Below, in pieces: positions 7,902 to 15,096 of a stretch of DNA of 64,000 bases; within the stretch, counting starts at the first letter, position 1; the number at the start of each line of letters is the position of its first letter. The position numbers were made by a program, and so were the translations under genes. The notes beneath the pieces are model-generated. The model searched no databases. It was not told where the DNA came from and worked only from the letters and a program-made list of their open reading frames with translations. The stretch comes from Rhodospirillaceae bacterium (GTDB taxonomy: Bacteria; Pseudomonadota; Alphaproteobacteria; Rhodospirillales; JABHCV01). The stretch spans positions 310,001-374,000 of the forward strand of contig JABJHA010000004.1 in the NCBI GenBank assembly GCA_018662005.1, read 5' to 3'.

Positions 7902-8624
7902 GTGTACGAGAGGGTAACAGTTTCAGAGATAACTCACTTCATCTACAAAATGAATGGGACAGCACCACAGGATGTCGGGTTTGACTTCTTAATGAGGTGG
8001 TTGCGGGCCGAGGAAGAAATTTTTCTGTTTGAACATAAGCCCGGATGGTATCGACCGGAGATTTTTCAATTAGCAACTGGACCGGTACTTAAGCCTCCCG
8101 ACGCACGAGGGGGGCCGGAGTTTTTGGAAATCCCAATGGACAGGCTTTCTATCTTGCACTGGTTTGAACCGGGTTTGGCGGATTCAATTTTTAAGGAAAT
8201 TAGATATATTTTATCGGATCAAAGACTAACTCAGAAAAGAGGAAATATTGGGCTACTAAAAAAAATAACCATCAACGATCTTCAAAATGATCATTGGGAT
8301 ATCCTGAATCGGTTGATGGTAACGACATCATTGGCGATGCGTTATTGCTGGCACGCATGGGGCGAAGTTCCGGCTCAGGTCATAAACAAGCTCAAGGAAA
8401 TGGCTCCAAGGCCGACGGGCAGAGGACAAAAACCAAATATTAAGATGACGAAGAATGACTACTGTAATTTCCTGGACATTCTGATTCAGATCGGAGTTCA
8501 TAAACCAAGGAAAGAAGGTGTTAATGATGCCGCCTTGATGATTCATGAAATTTGGCAGGCAGATCATAAGGTTTCTTTCGTTTACAACAGCATTAAGGGT
8601 CACTACCAAGGCAAGATAAAATGA
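7902..8624 (+). CDS. Hypothetical protein downstream of fic
   Basis: 240 residues starting at GTG, with CCGGAGG eight bases or so ahead. I do not recognise the family. It is soluble, without signal peptide or membrane segment, rich in aromatic residues (HKPGWYRPEIFQL, RYCWHAWGEVP), and has a basic linker around RPTGRGQKPN. Its position 25 bp behind fic suggests one transcript; it could be a partner or immunity protein. Base composition is AT-richer than fic itself. Confidence 0.6.
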   Translation: MYERVTVSEITHFIYKMNGTAPQDVGFDFLMRWLRAEEEIFLFEHKPGWYRPEIFQLATGPVLKPPDARGGPEFLEIPMDRLSILHWFEPGLADSIFKEIRYILSDQRLTQKRGNIGLLKKITINDLQNDHWDILNRLMVTTSLAMRYCWHAWGEVPAQVINKLKEMAPRPTGRGQKPNIKMTKNDYCNFLDILIQIGVHKPRKEGVNDAALMIHEIWQADHKVSFVYNSIKGHYQGKIK

Positions 8625-8729
8625 TTTCATGAATTGAAACCGTCAATTCATGAATCCAAACAATGGCAATGGCATCGAATTAAAGCCAGCCTGATCGCCG
8701 TTCATCGAACAGGATCAGGAACGCCATTA

Positions 8730-8960
8730 ATGCACACATACCTCACACGAAAACAGGTAGCCGAGCGCTATCCGATAAGTTTCTCCCACCTGGCGCATAT
8801 GGCGAGCCAGGGTCGCGGCATTCGTTACCGAATTATTGGCAAGTGCGCGGTTTATCTCGCGGACGATGTCGAAGTATGGCTGGAGAGCAAGGTCATCGAG
8901 CCATCACTTTCAAAAGCTCCCAGAAAACGAGGCCGTCCAAGGAAGATGCCTTCGCGGTAA
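8730..8960 (+). CDS. AlpA-like helix-turn-helix regulator
   Basis: 76 residues. It opens with YLTRKQVAERYPIS and has a short MerR-type winged helix ending in VYLADDVEVWLESKV, then a basic AT-hook-like tail KRGRPRK. AlpA/excisionase-type proteins control excision and mobilisation functions in islands. The chosen ATG (8730) has AGGA 13 bases ahead; the open frame starts earlier at 8634 but that part is not AlpA-like. It precedes the tra operon. Confidence 0.75.
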   Translation: MHTYLTRKQVAERYPISFSHLAHMASQGRGIRYRIIGKCAVYLADDVEVWLESKVIEPSLSKAPRKRGRPRKMPSR

Positions 8961-9035
8961 TCATGATGCCTGCCGGTATTGGCGCCGCAAAAAATCCCGA
9001 TCTCCCCTAACAATATTTGAAAAGGAAACTACACC

Positions 9036-9761
9036 ATGGCCACAATCAATTTTGTACTGCAAGGTAAGGGCGGCGTCGGAAAATCGCTCGTCGCGTCTTT
9101 GTTGACGCAACACTATATGAAGCGCGAGATCGCTACCATCTGCTTTGACACGGACCCCGTAAACAAGACGTTTGCGAGTTACAATGCTTTTAACGTCAGA
9201 ACCATCGATATCCTGAACGACGGCATCATCTGCGTTCAGGAATTCGATAACCTTGTCGAAACCCTGATCGAAGCGCCGGAAGATAGCGCCGTGATTATCG
9301 ATAATGGCGCATCTACGTTCCTGCCTCTCTGCGCCTATCTGAACGATAACGACGTTGTGCCCTTCCTTGAGAAGTTAGGCCACAGCGTGATGTTTCATTC
9401 CGTAGTGACCGGCGGTCAGGCGCTTATCGACACCATGAGCGGCCTCGAAGCCTTATTCGTGAACTTCCCGGACACCCCAGCCACGGTCTGGCTGAATGAA
9501 TACTTTGGTAAGACAGAGATGAACGGAACGACTTTCTCCGAAACTAAATTATGCAACAACCCAAAGCATAAAATTCACGCCCTGATTACCATCGCGGAGT
9601 TGAACAAACACACATTTGGTTACGATTTTGAAAATATGCTGAAGAAGCGCTTGAGTTTTGCCGAAGCCCTGGCGGACCCGAAGTTTACGATTATGACCAG
9701 GCAGCGCCTAGTCATGACCTGGCGCGCCATCAATGAACAGATCACCCAGGCTAACCTGTAG
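9036..9761 (+). CDS. traL: TraL-like conjugal transfer ATPase
   Basis: 241 residues. It begins with the P-loop FVLQGKGGVGKS (deviant Walker A, ParA/MinD type) followed by LVASLLTQHY and CFDTDPVN. This matches the TraL proteins of IncP-type transfer regions, whose exact task in mobilisation is unclear. GAAAAGGA precedes the ATG. Seven bases separate its stop from the traJ-like start. Confidence 0.82.
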   Translation: MATINFVLQGKGGVGKSLVASLLTQHYMKREIATICFDTDPVNKTFASYNAFNVRTIDILNDGIICVQEFDNLVETLIEAPEDSAVIIDNGASTFLPLCAYLNDNDVVPFLEKLGHSVMFHSVVTGGQALIDTMSGLEALFVNFPDTPATVWLNEYFGKTEMNGTTFSETKLCNNPKHKIHALITIAELNKHTFGYDFENMLKKRLSFAEALADPKFTIMTRQRLVMTWRAINEQITQANL

Positions 9762-9768
9762 CACAGGC

Positions 9769-10110
9769 ATGAGCAAGACCCTGCGAACGGCTACCGTCAA
9801 GGCCCATGTTACACCGGGTGAACGCCAACAACTGGTGGCCCGGGCTCACCGCTTGGGCCTGACGGTGTCCGATTACATACGGCGTGTGATGATCAATTTC
9901 AGGCTGCCCGAAAGCGCCATTAACGCTAGGTCGGTCCGTGATCTTTACAAGGTCAACGCAGACCTGGCTCGGCTTGGCAACCTGCTCAAGATGGCCATGG
10001 ACGATGTTGATCTTCCGGTGCCAAGGAGTTCCGACTTGGCACCGGAATCACTATTCCAAAGGATGGAAGAGGCCCGTCAGTTACTAAAAACAAAGATTGA
10101 GAAGCTGTAA
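9769..10110 (+). CDS. traJ: TraJ/MobC-like relaxosome protein
   Basis: 113 residues from the ATG at 9769. The ribbon-helix-helix-like N-terminus (TATVKAHVTPGERQQLVARA) and GLTVSDYIRRVM are typical of IncP TraJ/MobC. These proteins bind the inverted repeat beside nic and load the relaxase. It is tightly packed between traL and the relaxase gene, 14 bp from the latter. Its expected target is the inverted repeat at 13681-13731. Confidence 0.82.
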   Translation: MSKTLRTATVKAHVTPGERQQLVARAHRLGLTVSDYIRRVMINFRLPESAINARSVRDLYKVNADLARLGNLLKMAMDDVDLPVPRSSDLAPESLFQRMEEARQLLKTKIEKL

Positions 10111-10124
10111 CCCAGCCCCTTCGG

Positions 10125-11231
10125 ATGATAGCCAAGCGAGTTAAACGAACCGGCAACAGCAGCTTTGGCCACCTTGCACGCTACATTGCCGGGGCGCGTG
10201 ATCAGGGCGAGAAGCTGGACGCGTTATGGATCGTCAATAGTAACGCCGGGGGCGAACTGGAGGACCTAAGCCACGCCATCCGAGACATCGAGGCTACCCA
10301 GGCGCTAAACTCACGCAGCAATGCCGACAAGACCTATCATCTGATCGTCTCGTTCCGTGACGAAAAACCGCCCTCAGACCAGTTGAGAGAAATCGAACAG
10401 TCCATCGCCAGGGCGCTAGGGTTCGATGACCATCAGCGCGTCATCGCAACCCACCAAAACACCGATAATTTCCATATGCATATTGCCTATAACAAAATTC
10501 ACCCGGAAACCCTGGTCACCCACTCCCCCTTTCAGGACTTCAAAAAGCTGTCCAATGTTTGCCGCGAGATCGAGAAAGAATATGCCCTCAAGGTCGATCC
10601 GGGCATGCAGGAGGGACATGATAAAAACAAGGACAATACCAACCAAGCTGCCAAAGATTTTGAGTCCCACACGTGGCAGCAATCTCTGGATAGTTATGTC
10701 AGGGAACACGCAGAGCCTTTAAAGCAAGGCCTGAATAACGCCGACACCTGGCAAGATTTGCACGAGACCTTCGCCGATTATGGCCTGGAACTAAAACTTC
10801 GAGGCAACGGCATGATCATCAAAGTCTTGGATGGCAAACAAATGGTCAAAGCCAGCACATTGGAGCGAAGTTTTGCTGCCAGAGCAAAAAAGAAGCTTGG
10901 CCCTTTCGTTGCAGCAAACAAAACCAAACGGCCAAAGGTCAAAAAAACTTATGAGGCAATACCAACCACCAACCATAAGGCAACGGCCAAGGTGTGGAGC
11001 CGTTACCAATCAAGGAAGGTCGACAAAGGATCATGGGTCGGCAAAGCGGCAAGCAGCTGGAAACAGTTCCTCAAACTGGAAGCCCTAAACGATCCCCTCG
11101 CCATCGCGATTATTCAGGCGCAAAAGAAGATGTTGAAATTATTGACGTTCGACAAAACTCCAAGAAAAACCAATTTTCACCAACCTTCTAAAAAACCAAG
11201 GAAACGTCATCAGGTCGAGCTTGATCTTTAG
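10125..11231 (+). CDS. traI: TraI/MOBP-type relaxase
   Basis: 368 residues. Motif I surrounds HLARYIAG with the presumed nucleophile Tyr; motif III is HQNTDNFHMHIAYNKIHP, carrying the HxH metal ligands and the conserved Asn. It lacks the long C-terminal extensions of RP4 TraI, as do relaxases of mobilisable islands. It should nick oriT at nic and carry the strand to the recipient using a helper plasmid's channel. The start ATG has no strong ribosome site, consistent with coupling to traJ. Confidence 0.88.
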   Translation: MIAKRVKRTGNSSFGHLARYIAGARDQGEKLDALWIVNSNAGGELEDLSHAIRDIEATQALNSRSNADKTYHLIVSFRDEKPPSDQLREIEQSIARALGFDDHQRVIATHQNTDNFHMHIAYNKIHPETLVTHSPFQDFKKLSNVCREIEKEYALKVDPGMQEGHDKNKDNTNQAAKDFESHTWQQSLDSYVREHAEPLKQGLNNADTWQDLHETFADYGLELKLRGNGMIIKVLDGKQMVKASTLERSFAARAKKKLGPFVAANKTKRPKVKKTYEAIPTTNHKATAKVWSRYQSRKVDKGSWVGKAASSWKQFLKLEALNDPLAIAIIQAQKKMLKLLTFDKTPRKTNFHQPSKKPRKRHQVELDL

Positions 11232-11390
11232 ATGCTTTACAGATGACCGTCAGAGGCAGGCGCGGGAAGGCAGGTTTCCACCGATCGCTCAAGCGGTATA
11301 CCTATTATTAATCATATTTGAATGATGAATTGGCCTGTTGCAGCCCATGAAAAGCGGAAACACCATAGAAGGGTAACGGTCAGGCTTTCA

Positions 11391-11412
11391 GAGTCCCCGT
11401 CTTACGGGGCTC
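11391..11412 (+). terminator. Stem-loop after the relaxase operon
   Basis: GAGTCCCCGT-CTT-ACGGGGCTC forms a strong short hairpin 160 bp behind traI. There is no T-run after it, so it would be a weak or Rho-assisted terminator, or an unrelated structure. Confidence 0.35.
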
Positions 11413-11487
11413 CTCGGTGTGCAATCCCTATTGGAAGTGTCCGTGATGTGTTTGAATTTACAGAGCGGCATTTAGAAACGGCAATTC

Positions 11488-11599
11488 CAGTGTAAAACAT
11501 CAATTTTCCCCTCACAGCCGATTCAGCATTCTTTCAACCCATTTGCAAACCAACCCTATCTTGCCCGATTTTCAGCCAACTCAGTGTAAAACGTCAATT
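11488..11599 (+). repeat. IS21-like terminal repeats
   Basis: CAGTGTAAAACRTCAATT occurs twice in the same direction, at 11488-11505 and 11582-11599. Repeated TGTAAAA-type boxes near an end are a feature of IS21-family elements, but no istA or istB is present. The span 11232-11690 otherwise holds no gene; it looks like the scar of a lost insertion sequence. Confidence 0.4.
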
Positions 11600-11689
11600 A
11601 TGCACTCAGTTGCCAACGCACAAAAATTGATCATCATTTGGAATTATAGGTCGAACTAGAAAATTGTTTAAAACTACGATCAAGTGTCT

Positions 11690-11880
11690 CTGAAAGCGGG
11701 AGCATGCCTGTACACGATCTCTTTCTCCAGAACATTGATCCTGGTGTTCAGATCGCGCAATTGATCGATGATCACTGTCAGGGCCGTCACGGCGGCCTTG
11801 GGAAGGTGCCCTTCTCATTGCTTTCGACATTGGCGGCCAGTTTGGCGATATTCTCAACGCCTTGGCCGCACGTCTCTCTT
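11690..11880 (-). pseudogene. IS110-like transposase fragment
   Basis: Translating the minus strand in two frames gives GQGVENIAKLAANVESNEKG and then, after a shift, AAVTALTVIIDQLRDLNTRI followed by NVLEKEIVYRHA. That is the linker region of IS110-type transposases between the two catalytic halves. Both catalytic halves are missing and one frameshift is needed. It is debris left of hipA2. Confidence 0.5.
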
Positions 11881-11885
11881 AATGA

Positions 11886-13202
11886 TTAAGAGTGAGACAA
11901 ATCGACCATGCGCATACGCCCCAAAACACCGTTTGCGATGGAATCTACAATCTGAATTGGAAAGCCTTCCGGCATTGCGGCGCGGGTTCTATCCAATGCT
12001 CCAGCCATATCCCGTTGAAGCTCTAAGAAGGTTGCTTCAACAACAGCATCGGCGAGGCCGCATCGCGTGGCCGTTTGCTGAAAGTGACGCGGTGCGATTT
12101 CACCAACCCGGTAATGTCGGCTATTTCCAACCGCCATTGCCAACTTCATTTTGTTTTGCGTAATCTGGTGTCTATCGACATTCAACTGGGCCGACATAAC
12201 GTCATACAGGGGCGTTAATCGGAATCCGCCGCCTGGGTGGATGAAAATGCTAAAGTTTTTGGCGTGTCCATCGGTCGCGCCGAGCAACCAGTTAATTACC
12301 TGCGCCTTGAAGAAAAGCTTGCGGTCGTCATCAGGCGTATCGCTGGCTTTCAACAGCTCAAGAATTTGTCCAATTCCTGGACCGCCATCTTGTTCATATT
12401 TACCCGTGGGTGAAACGGACAATGCCTGGCAGCAATCCTCTTGCGGCAGGCGTAACAGGCGTTCTCCACCGTTTGCCCAGCGGCGGTCGAAACGTTTCAG
12501 AGAAAGCACACGTACATCTTCGAATTCAATGATTGCCGAGTTCGTAACAGGCAGACCAAGTTCGCCAAGCAGGCGCAGGCAAAAGTGTTCATTTTCTACG
12601 CTCTGGCTTAGGTCGATACCGTTTTCTAGTTTGCCGATCTGCGGCTTGAGAATGTGGGTCGTCGCTGTTGTACCGTGGGGAATGTGCCAGCGGCCTTCGT
12701 GATACAGGAGCGCGGTTTTCTCCTGAGCCCCGGCGATTGAGATACGGAATTCTTCATCTTCGTCTATGCCGAGCGGCGCGTGTGCAAGGTTCCTAATGAT
12801 CCGTGCTATTTCAGCTTCTTCGACTGGACGACCCGTGAGTGCACCAGCCGCTTCCGGCTCGTGACCCTGAGGAATAAATTGCAATGCGCCAACGCAATCA
12901 CGCCCTATCGCAGAGAGCAGACTGAAAGCGTCCTGCCCGGTGGCTCGCGCTTTCTCAGCCAGGCGTCGGCGAATGGTTTCGTTATCTGGTAACAAGTTAT
13001 CGAACACAGCCATCACAGGCTCGCCGATGTAACGGTCTTCGCGTAGCGGCAGCGATAATGAAACAGGCATGGTATGTTCCCATGTCAGCCATGATGCCTC
13101 ATAGCGGAAGTCGATTGCGCCTGAGGGTTCTCTGTTCAGTTGACCAACGAGGCGAGCGTTGAGGAAAATATTGAGCGGCGCATATGCGCGACGGCGACCC
13201 AT
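11886..13202 (-). CDS. hipA: HipA-type kinase toxin (second locus)
   Basis: 438 residues, closer to classical E. coli-type HipA than the copy at 2301. The phospho-acceptor loop reads ISIAGAQEKTALL, the kinase core NWLLGATDGHAKNFSIF and the metal site RLTPLYDVM. The N-terminal subdomain (LVGQLNREPSGAIDFRYEASW) is intact. The predicted action is phosphorylation of an aminoacyl-tRNA synthetase. Its start abuts the hipB stop (TAATG overlap), so the pair is coupled. It sits between the relaxase operon and oriT. Confidence 0.92.
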   Translation of the reverse strand: MGRRRAYAPLNIFLNARLVGQLNREPSGAIDFRYEASWLTWEHTMPVSLSLPLREDRYIGEPVMAVFDNLLPDNETIRRRLAEKARATGQDAFSLLSAIGRDCVGALQFIPQGHEPEAAGALTGRPVEEAEIARIIRNLAHAPLGIDEDEEFRISIAGAQEKTALLYHEGRWHIPHGTTATTHILKPQIGKLENGIDLSQSVENEHFCLRLLGELGLPVTNSAIIEFEDVRVLSLKRFDRRWANGGERLLRLPQEDCCQALSVSPTGKYEQDGGPGIGQILELLKASDTPDDDRKLFFKAQVINWLLGATDGHAKNFSIFIHPGGGFRLTPLYDVMSAQLNVDRHQITQNKMKLAMAVGNSRHYRVGEIAPRHFQQTATRCGLADAVVEATFLELQRDMAGALDRTRAAMPEGFPIQIVDSIANGVLGRMRMVDLSHS

Positions 13203-13453
13203 TAAAATATATCCTCAATATCTTTTGCGCTTGTTTGCGACCGTGGGCGAATAATCAGTTCCAAACCCAAGGCGGAAAGGATATCGAACAGTGTGCTTAA
13301 CTTGACGCCGCCCTCTCCAGCCTCCAGGGCTGAAACGGTTGGCTGGCGCAGGCCGGCTCTTGCGCTGACGTCTCGCTGGGTTAAGCCCAGGGACTTGCGC
13401 CGGCGGCGGATTGCATCGCCAGTCTGTTTTGCGGTACGCGCTGTATTTTCCAT
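13202..13453 (-). CDS. hipB: HipB antitoxin (second locus)
   Basis: 83 residues from ATG at 13453. The XRE helix-turn-helix spans RRRKSLGLTQRDVSARAGLR and QPTVSALEAG, followed by LSTLFDILSALGLELIIRP, the dimerising tail of HipB. The open frame extends further upstream but that part runs through the operator repeats and is not protein-like. GAGAGGAT lies upstream of the chosen ATG on the coding strand. It should bind the three palindromes at 13480-13551. Confidence 0.88.
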   Translation of the reverse strand: MENTARTAKQTGDAIRRRRKSLGLTQRDVSARAGLRQPTVSALEAGEGGVKLSTLFDILSALGLELIIRPRSQTSAKDIEDIF

Positions 13454-13479
13454 CAATAGAATCCTCTCTCTTTTTTCAA

Positions 13480-13551
13480 TATACGTTACAGCGTATAAAA
13501 ACACAATATACGCTGTAACGTATAAACCACACTTATACGCTACGGCGTATA
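13480..13551. promoter_or_regulatory. Triple HipB operator, TATACG-N6-CGTATA
   Basis: Three 18-bp palindromes of the form TATACG-N6-CGTATA occur at 13480-13497, 13507-13524 and 13534-13551. The arms are perfect in all three and the start-to-start distance is exactly 27 bp. The centres are TTACAG, CTGTAA (its complement) and CTACGG. They lie 27 bases upstream of the hipB2 start. Cooperative binding of HipB dimers here is a firm expectation from the family. Confidence 0.85.
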
Positions 13552-13680
13552 TTGTGTGCGTTGGAACAGTGGCGTTCGTGATGTTGAGGCGATCACCCTT
13601 CACAATCTTAGAGAAATGACCCGTTGAGCACCGAAGGCTGCGAATAAGGCTTCGCCCATCTGGCAAACAGGGTGGCGAAC

Positions 13681-13910
13681 AGGATTGAAGTGGCGGCGCT
13701 TTCGCAGAAAGTGGGCCACTTCTACTATCCTGCCACTCTTACGACAGGGAAAGTTGTGTGTTTTCGGTTCTTTTTATGTGTAATCGGTTTATTTCGGTTG
13801 AGATCCGTTCTTCTCTGTTGTTTTCGAATTATTCTGTCATTTCAAACGGTTATTCATTGTTGCTTTCGGTTATTTTCCGTTACAATCGGTTTAACTCGGT
13901 TGTTTTAGTT
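13681..13910 (+). other. oriT: IncP-type oriT with nic site and phased repeats
   Basis: An inverted repeat (AGGAT-T-GAAGTGG at 13681-13693 against CCACTTC-TACT-ATCCT at 13716-13731) precedes TATCCTGCC at 13726-13734. This matches the IncP nic consensus YATCCTG/Y, with the expected nick after G13732. To the right, TCGGTT-like hexamers recur on a 10-bp grid: 13764, 13784, 13794, 13804, 13814, 13824, then 13846, 13856, 13866, 13876, 13886 and 13896. This is where RP4 has its curved TraK-binding region. A TraK-like gene starts at 13926. No protein is encoded here. Confidence 0.85.
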
Positions 13911-13925
13911 GTGGAAGATTAAGTC

Positions 13926-14267
13926 ATGGCGCGTTGGGGACAGGCAAGGGTCGAAGTCTTGGCACTTCGTCAGGAAATCAAGGATGAGCTGGTCAGGGGC
14001 GTGCCTGTTAAACAGGTCTATGACATGTTTGTAAAGCGTGGCCATATCACGGTCACCTACAATGGTTTCAGGCGACAGGTTCAACCCATTCGCGACGACC
14101 TGCGACGCGCCCCCATTGAGATTTCTGCATCTTCCAAGATATTGGCGAATGCACCGATCGAGACACCGGCATCACCCCTTCCCTCAGAGCGTCCAGAACT
14201 GGTTAAAGGAAAGCCCAAGAAGGGGTTCGCGTTTAATCCCGTCAGTAAGGCAGAAGATTTTTTCTAA
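13926..14267 (+). CDS. traK: TraK-like oriT-binding protein
   Basis: 113 residues, basic. The core EIKDELVRGVPVKQVYDMFV and YNGFRRQVQPI resembles the small TraK proteins of IncP transfer systems (a helix, then W/Y-x-x-F-R recognition). They wrap the oriT region to expose nic. A proline/alanine-rich linker leads to KPKKGFAFNP at the end. It sits directly beside the phased hexamer array, as in RP4, but the other tra genes are 2.5 kb away behind hipBA2. The stretch 14268-14442 holds no gene. Confidence 0.78.
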   Translation: MARWGQARVEVLALRQEIKDELVRGVPVKQVYDMFVKRGHITVTYNGFRRQVQPIRDDLRRAPIEISASSKILANAPIETPASPLPSERPELVKGKPKKGFAFNPVSKAEDFF

Positions 14268-14442
14268 AGGAAAAGCTGTCTGACGTCAGCGCCTTGACCG
14301 GGCAGAGCCGACCATGCACGAACGCAATGCCAACCCGACTAGCATCAAACAAAATGGGTTAGGATATCTCTTAATCAGGGCAGTAACTGACCCAAATATT
14401 CCGACGCCGGACACGAATTATTATTATGAAAACATTTAAGTC

Positions 14443-15096
14443 ATGAGCTTGATAAAATCTAAGGAACGCGTCGCCGATCATGGAGAGGTGTTCACTCCTC
14501 CGTGGCTAGTCGAAGCAATGCTCAACCTCGTTAAGGATGAAGCCGAGCGCATCGACTCCCGATTCCTGGAGCCTGCGTGCGGCAGTGGGAACTTCCTTAT
14601 CCCGATTTTACAGCGGAAGCTTGCTGCAGTCGAACTCAAGTTTGGAAAGGCGGATTTTGAAAAGCGGCACTACGCTCTTCTCGCTCTGATGTGTATCTAC
14701 GGAATCGAGCTGCTGGCAGACAACATTGAAGAGTGCAATTCGAACCTAATTGAAATTTTTGCCGGGTATATGAGCCTAGATAAATCAGATGACTTGTATA
14801 ACGCGGCATCTCATGTGCTGTCCCACAACCTCGTACATGGTGATGCGCTGACGATGAGAACGCATGACGGCCAGCCGATTGCTTTTGCCGAGTGGGGCTA
14901 CATCGGCAAGGGCAAGTTCCAGCGCCGCGACTTTCGCTTTGACGTCCTCACCGGATCATCGGCCTTCAGCGCTGAGGGGTCTCTCTTTGCCCATCTTGGC
15001 AAACACGAAATCTTCAAGCCGATCCAGACCTACCCGCCGATGACGGTTCGCGAACTGGCCGCCGTTCGCGGAGACACACCGAAGGAGGCAGTATGA
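14443..15096 (+). CDS. N6-adenine DNA methylase subunit (SAM-binding half)
   Basis: 217 residues. It has EVFTPPWLVEAML and the SAM-binding motif FLEPACGSGNFL, both typical of type I/Eco57I-like methylases. The catalytic NPPY motif, expected after FDVL, is absent; the text there is FDVLTGSSAFSAEG. It overlaps the next gene by four bases (ATGA), whose product supplies an NPPY motif. The two probably act together in modification. It belongs to a three-gene restriction-modification operon. Confidence 0.8.
   Translation: MSLIKSKERVADHGEVFTPPWLVEAMLNLVKDEAERIDSRFLEPACGSGNFLIPILQRKLAAVELKFGKADFEKRHYALLALMCIYGIELLADNIEECNSNLIEIFAGYMSLDKSDDLYNAASHVLSHNLVHGDALTMRTHDGQPIAFAEWGYIGKGKFQRRDFRFDVLTGSSAFSAEGSLFAHLGKHEIFKPIQTYPPMTVRELAAVRGDTPKEAV

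Noticed and set aside
13480-13551. Short CRISPR-like array
   Set aside because: The repeats are palindromic operators with 9-base spacers next to hipB, not CRISPR repeats; no cas genes are seen in the window.
13454-13666. N-terminal extension of hipB2
   Set aside because: It would run through the three operator palindromes and is not HipB-like; the ATG at 13453 has a ribosome site.
13672-13908. 78-codon plus-strand frame in the oriT region
   Set aside because: Its hydrophobic look comes from the TCGGTT/TTT repeats; the stretch is better explained as nic plus phased binding sites.
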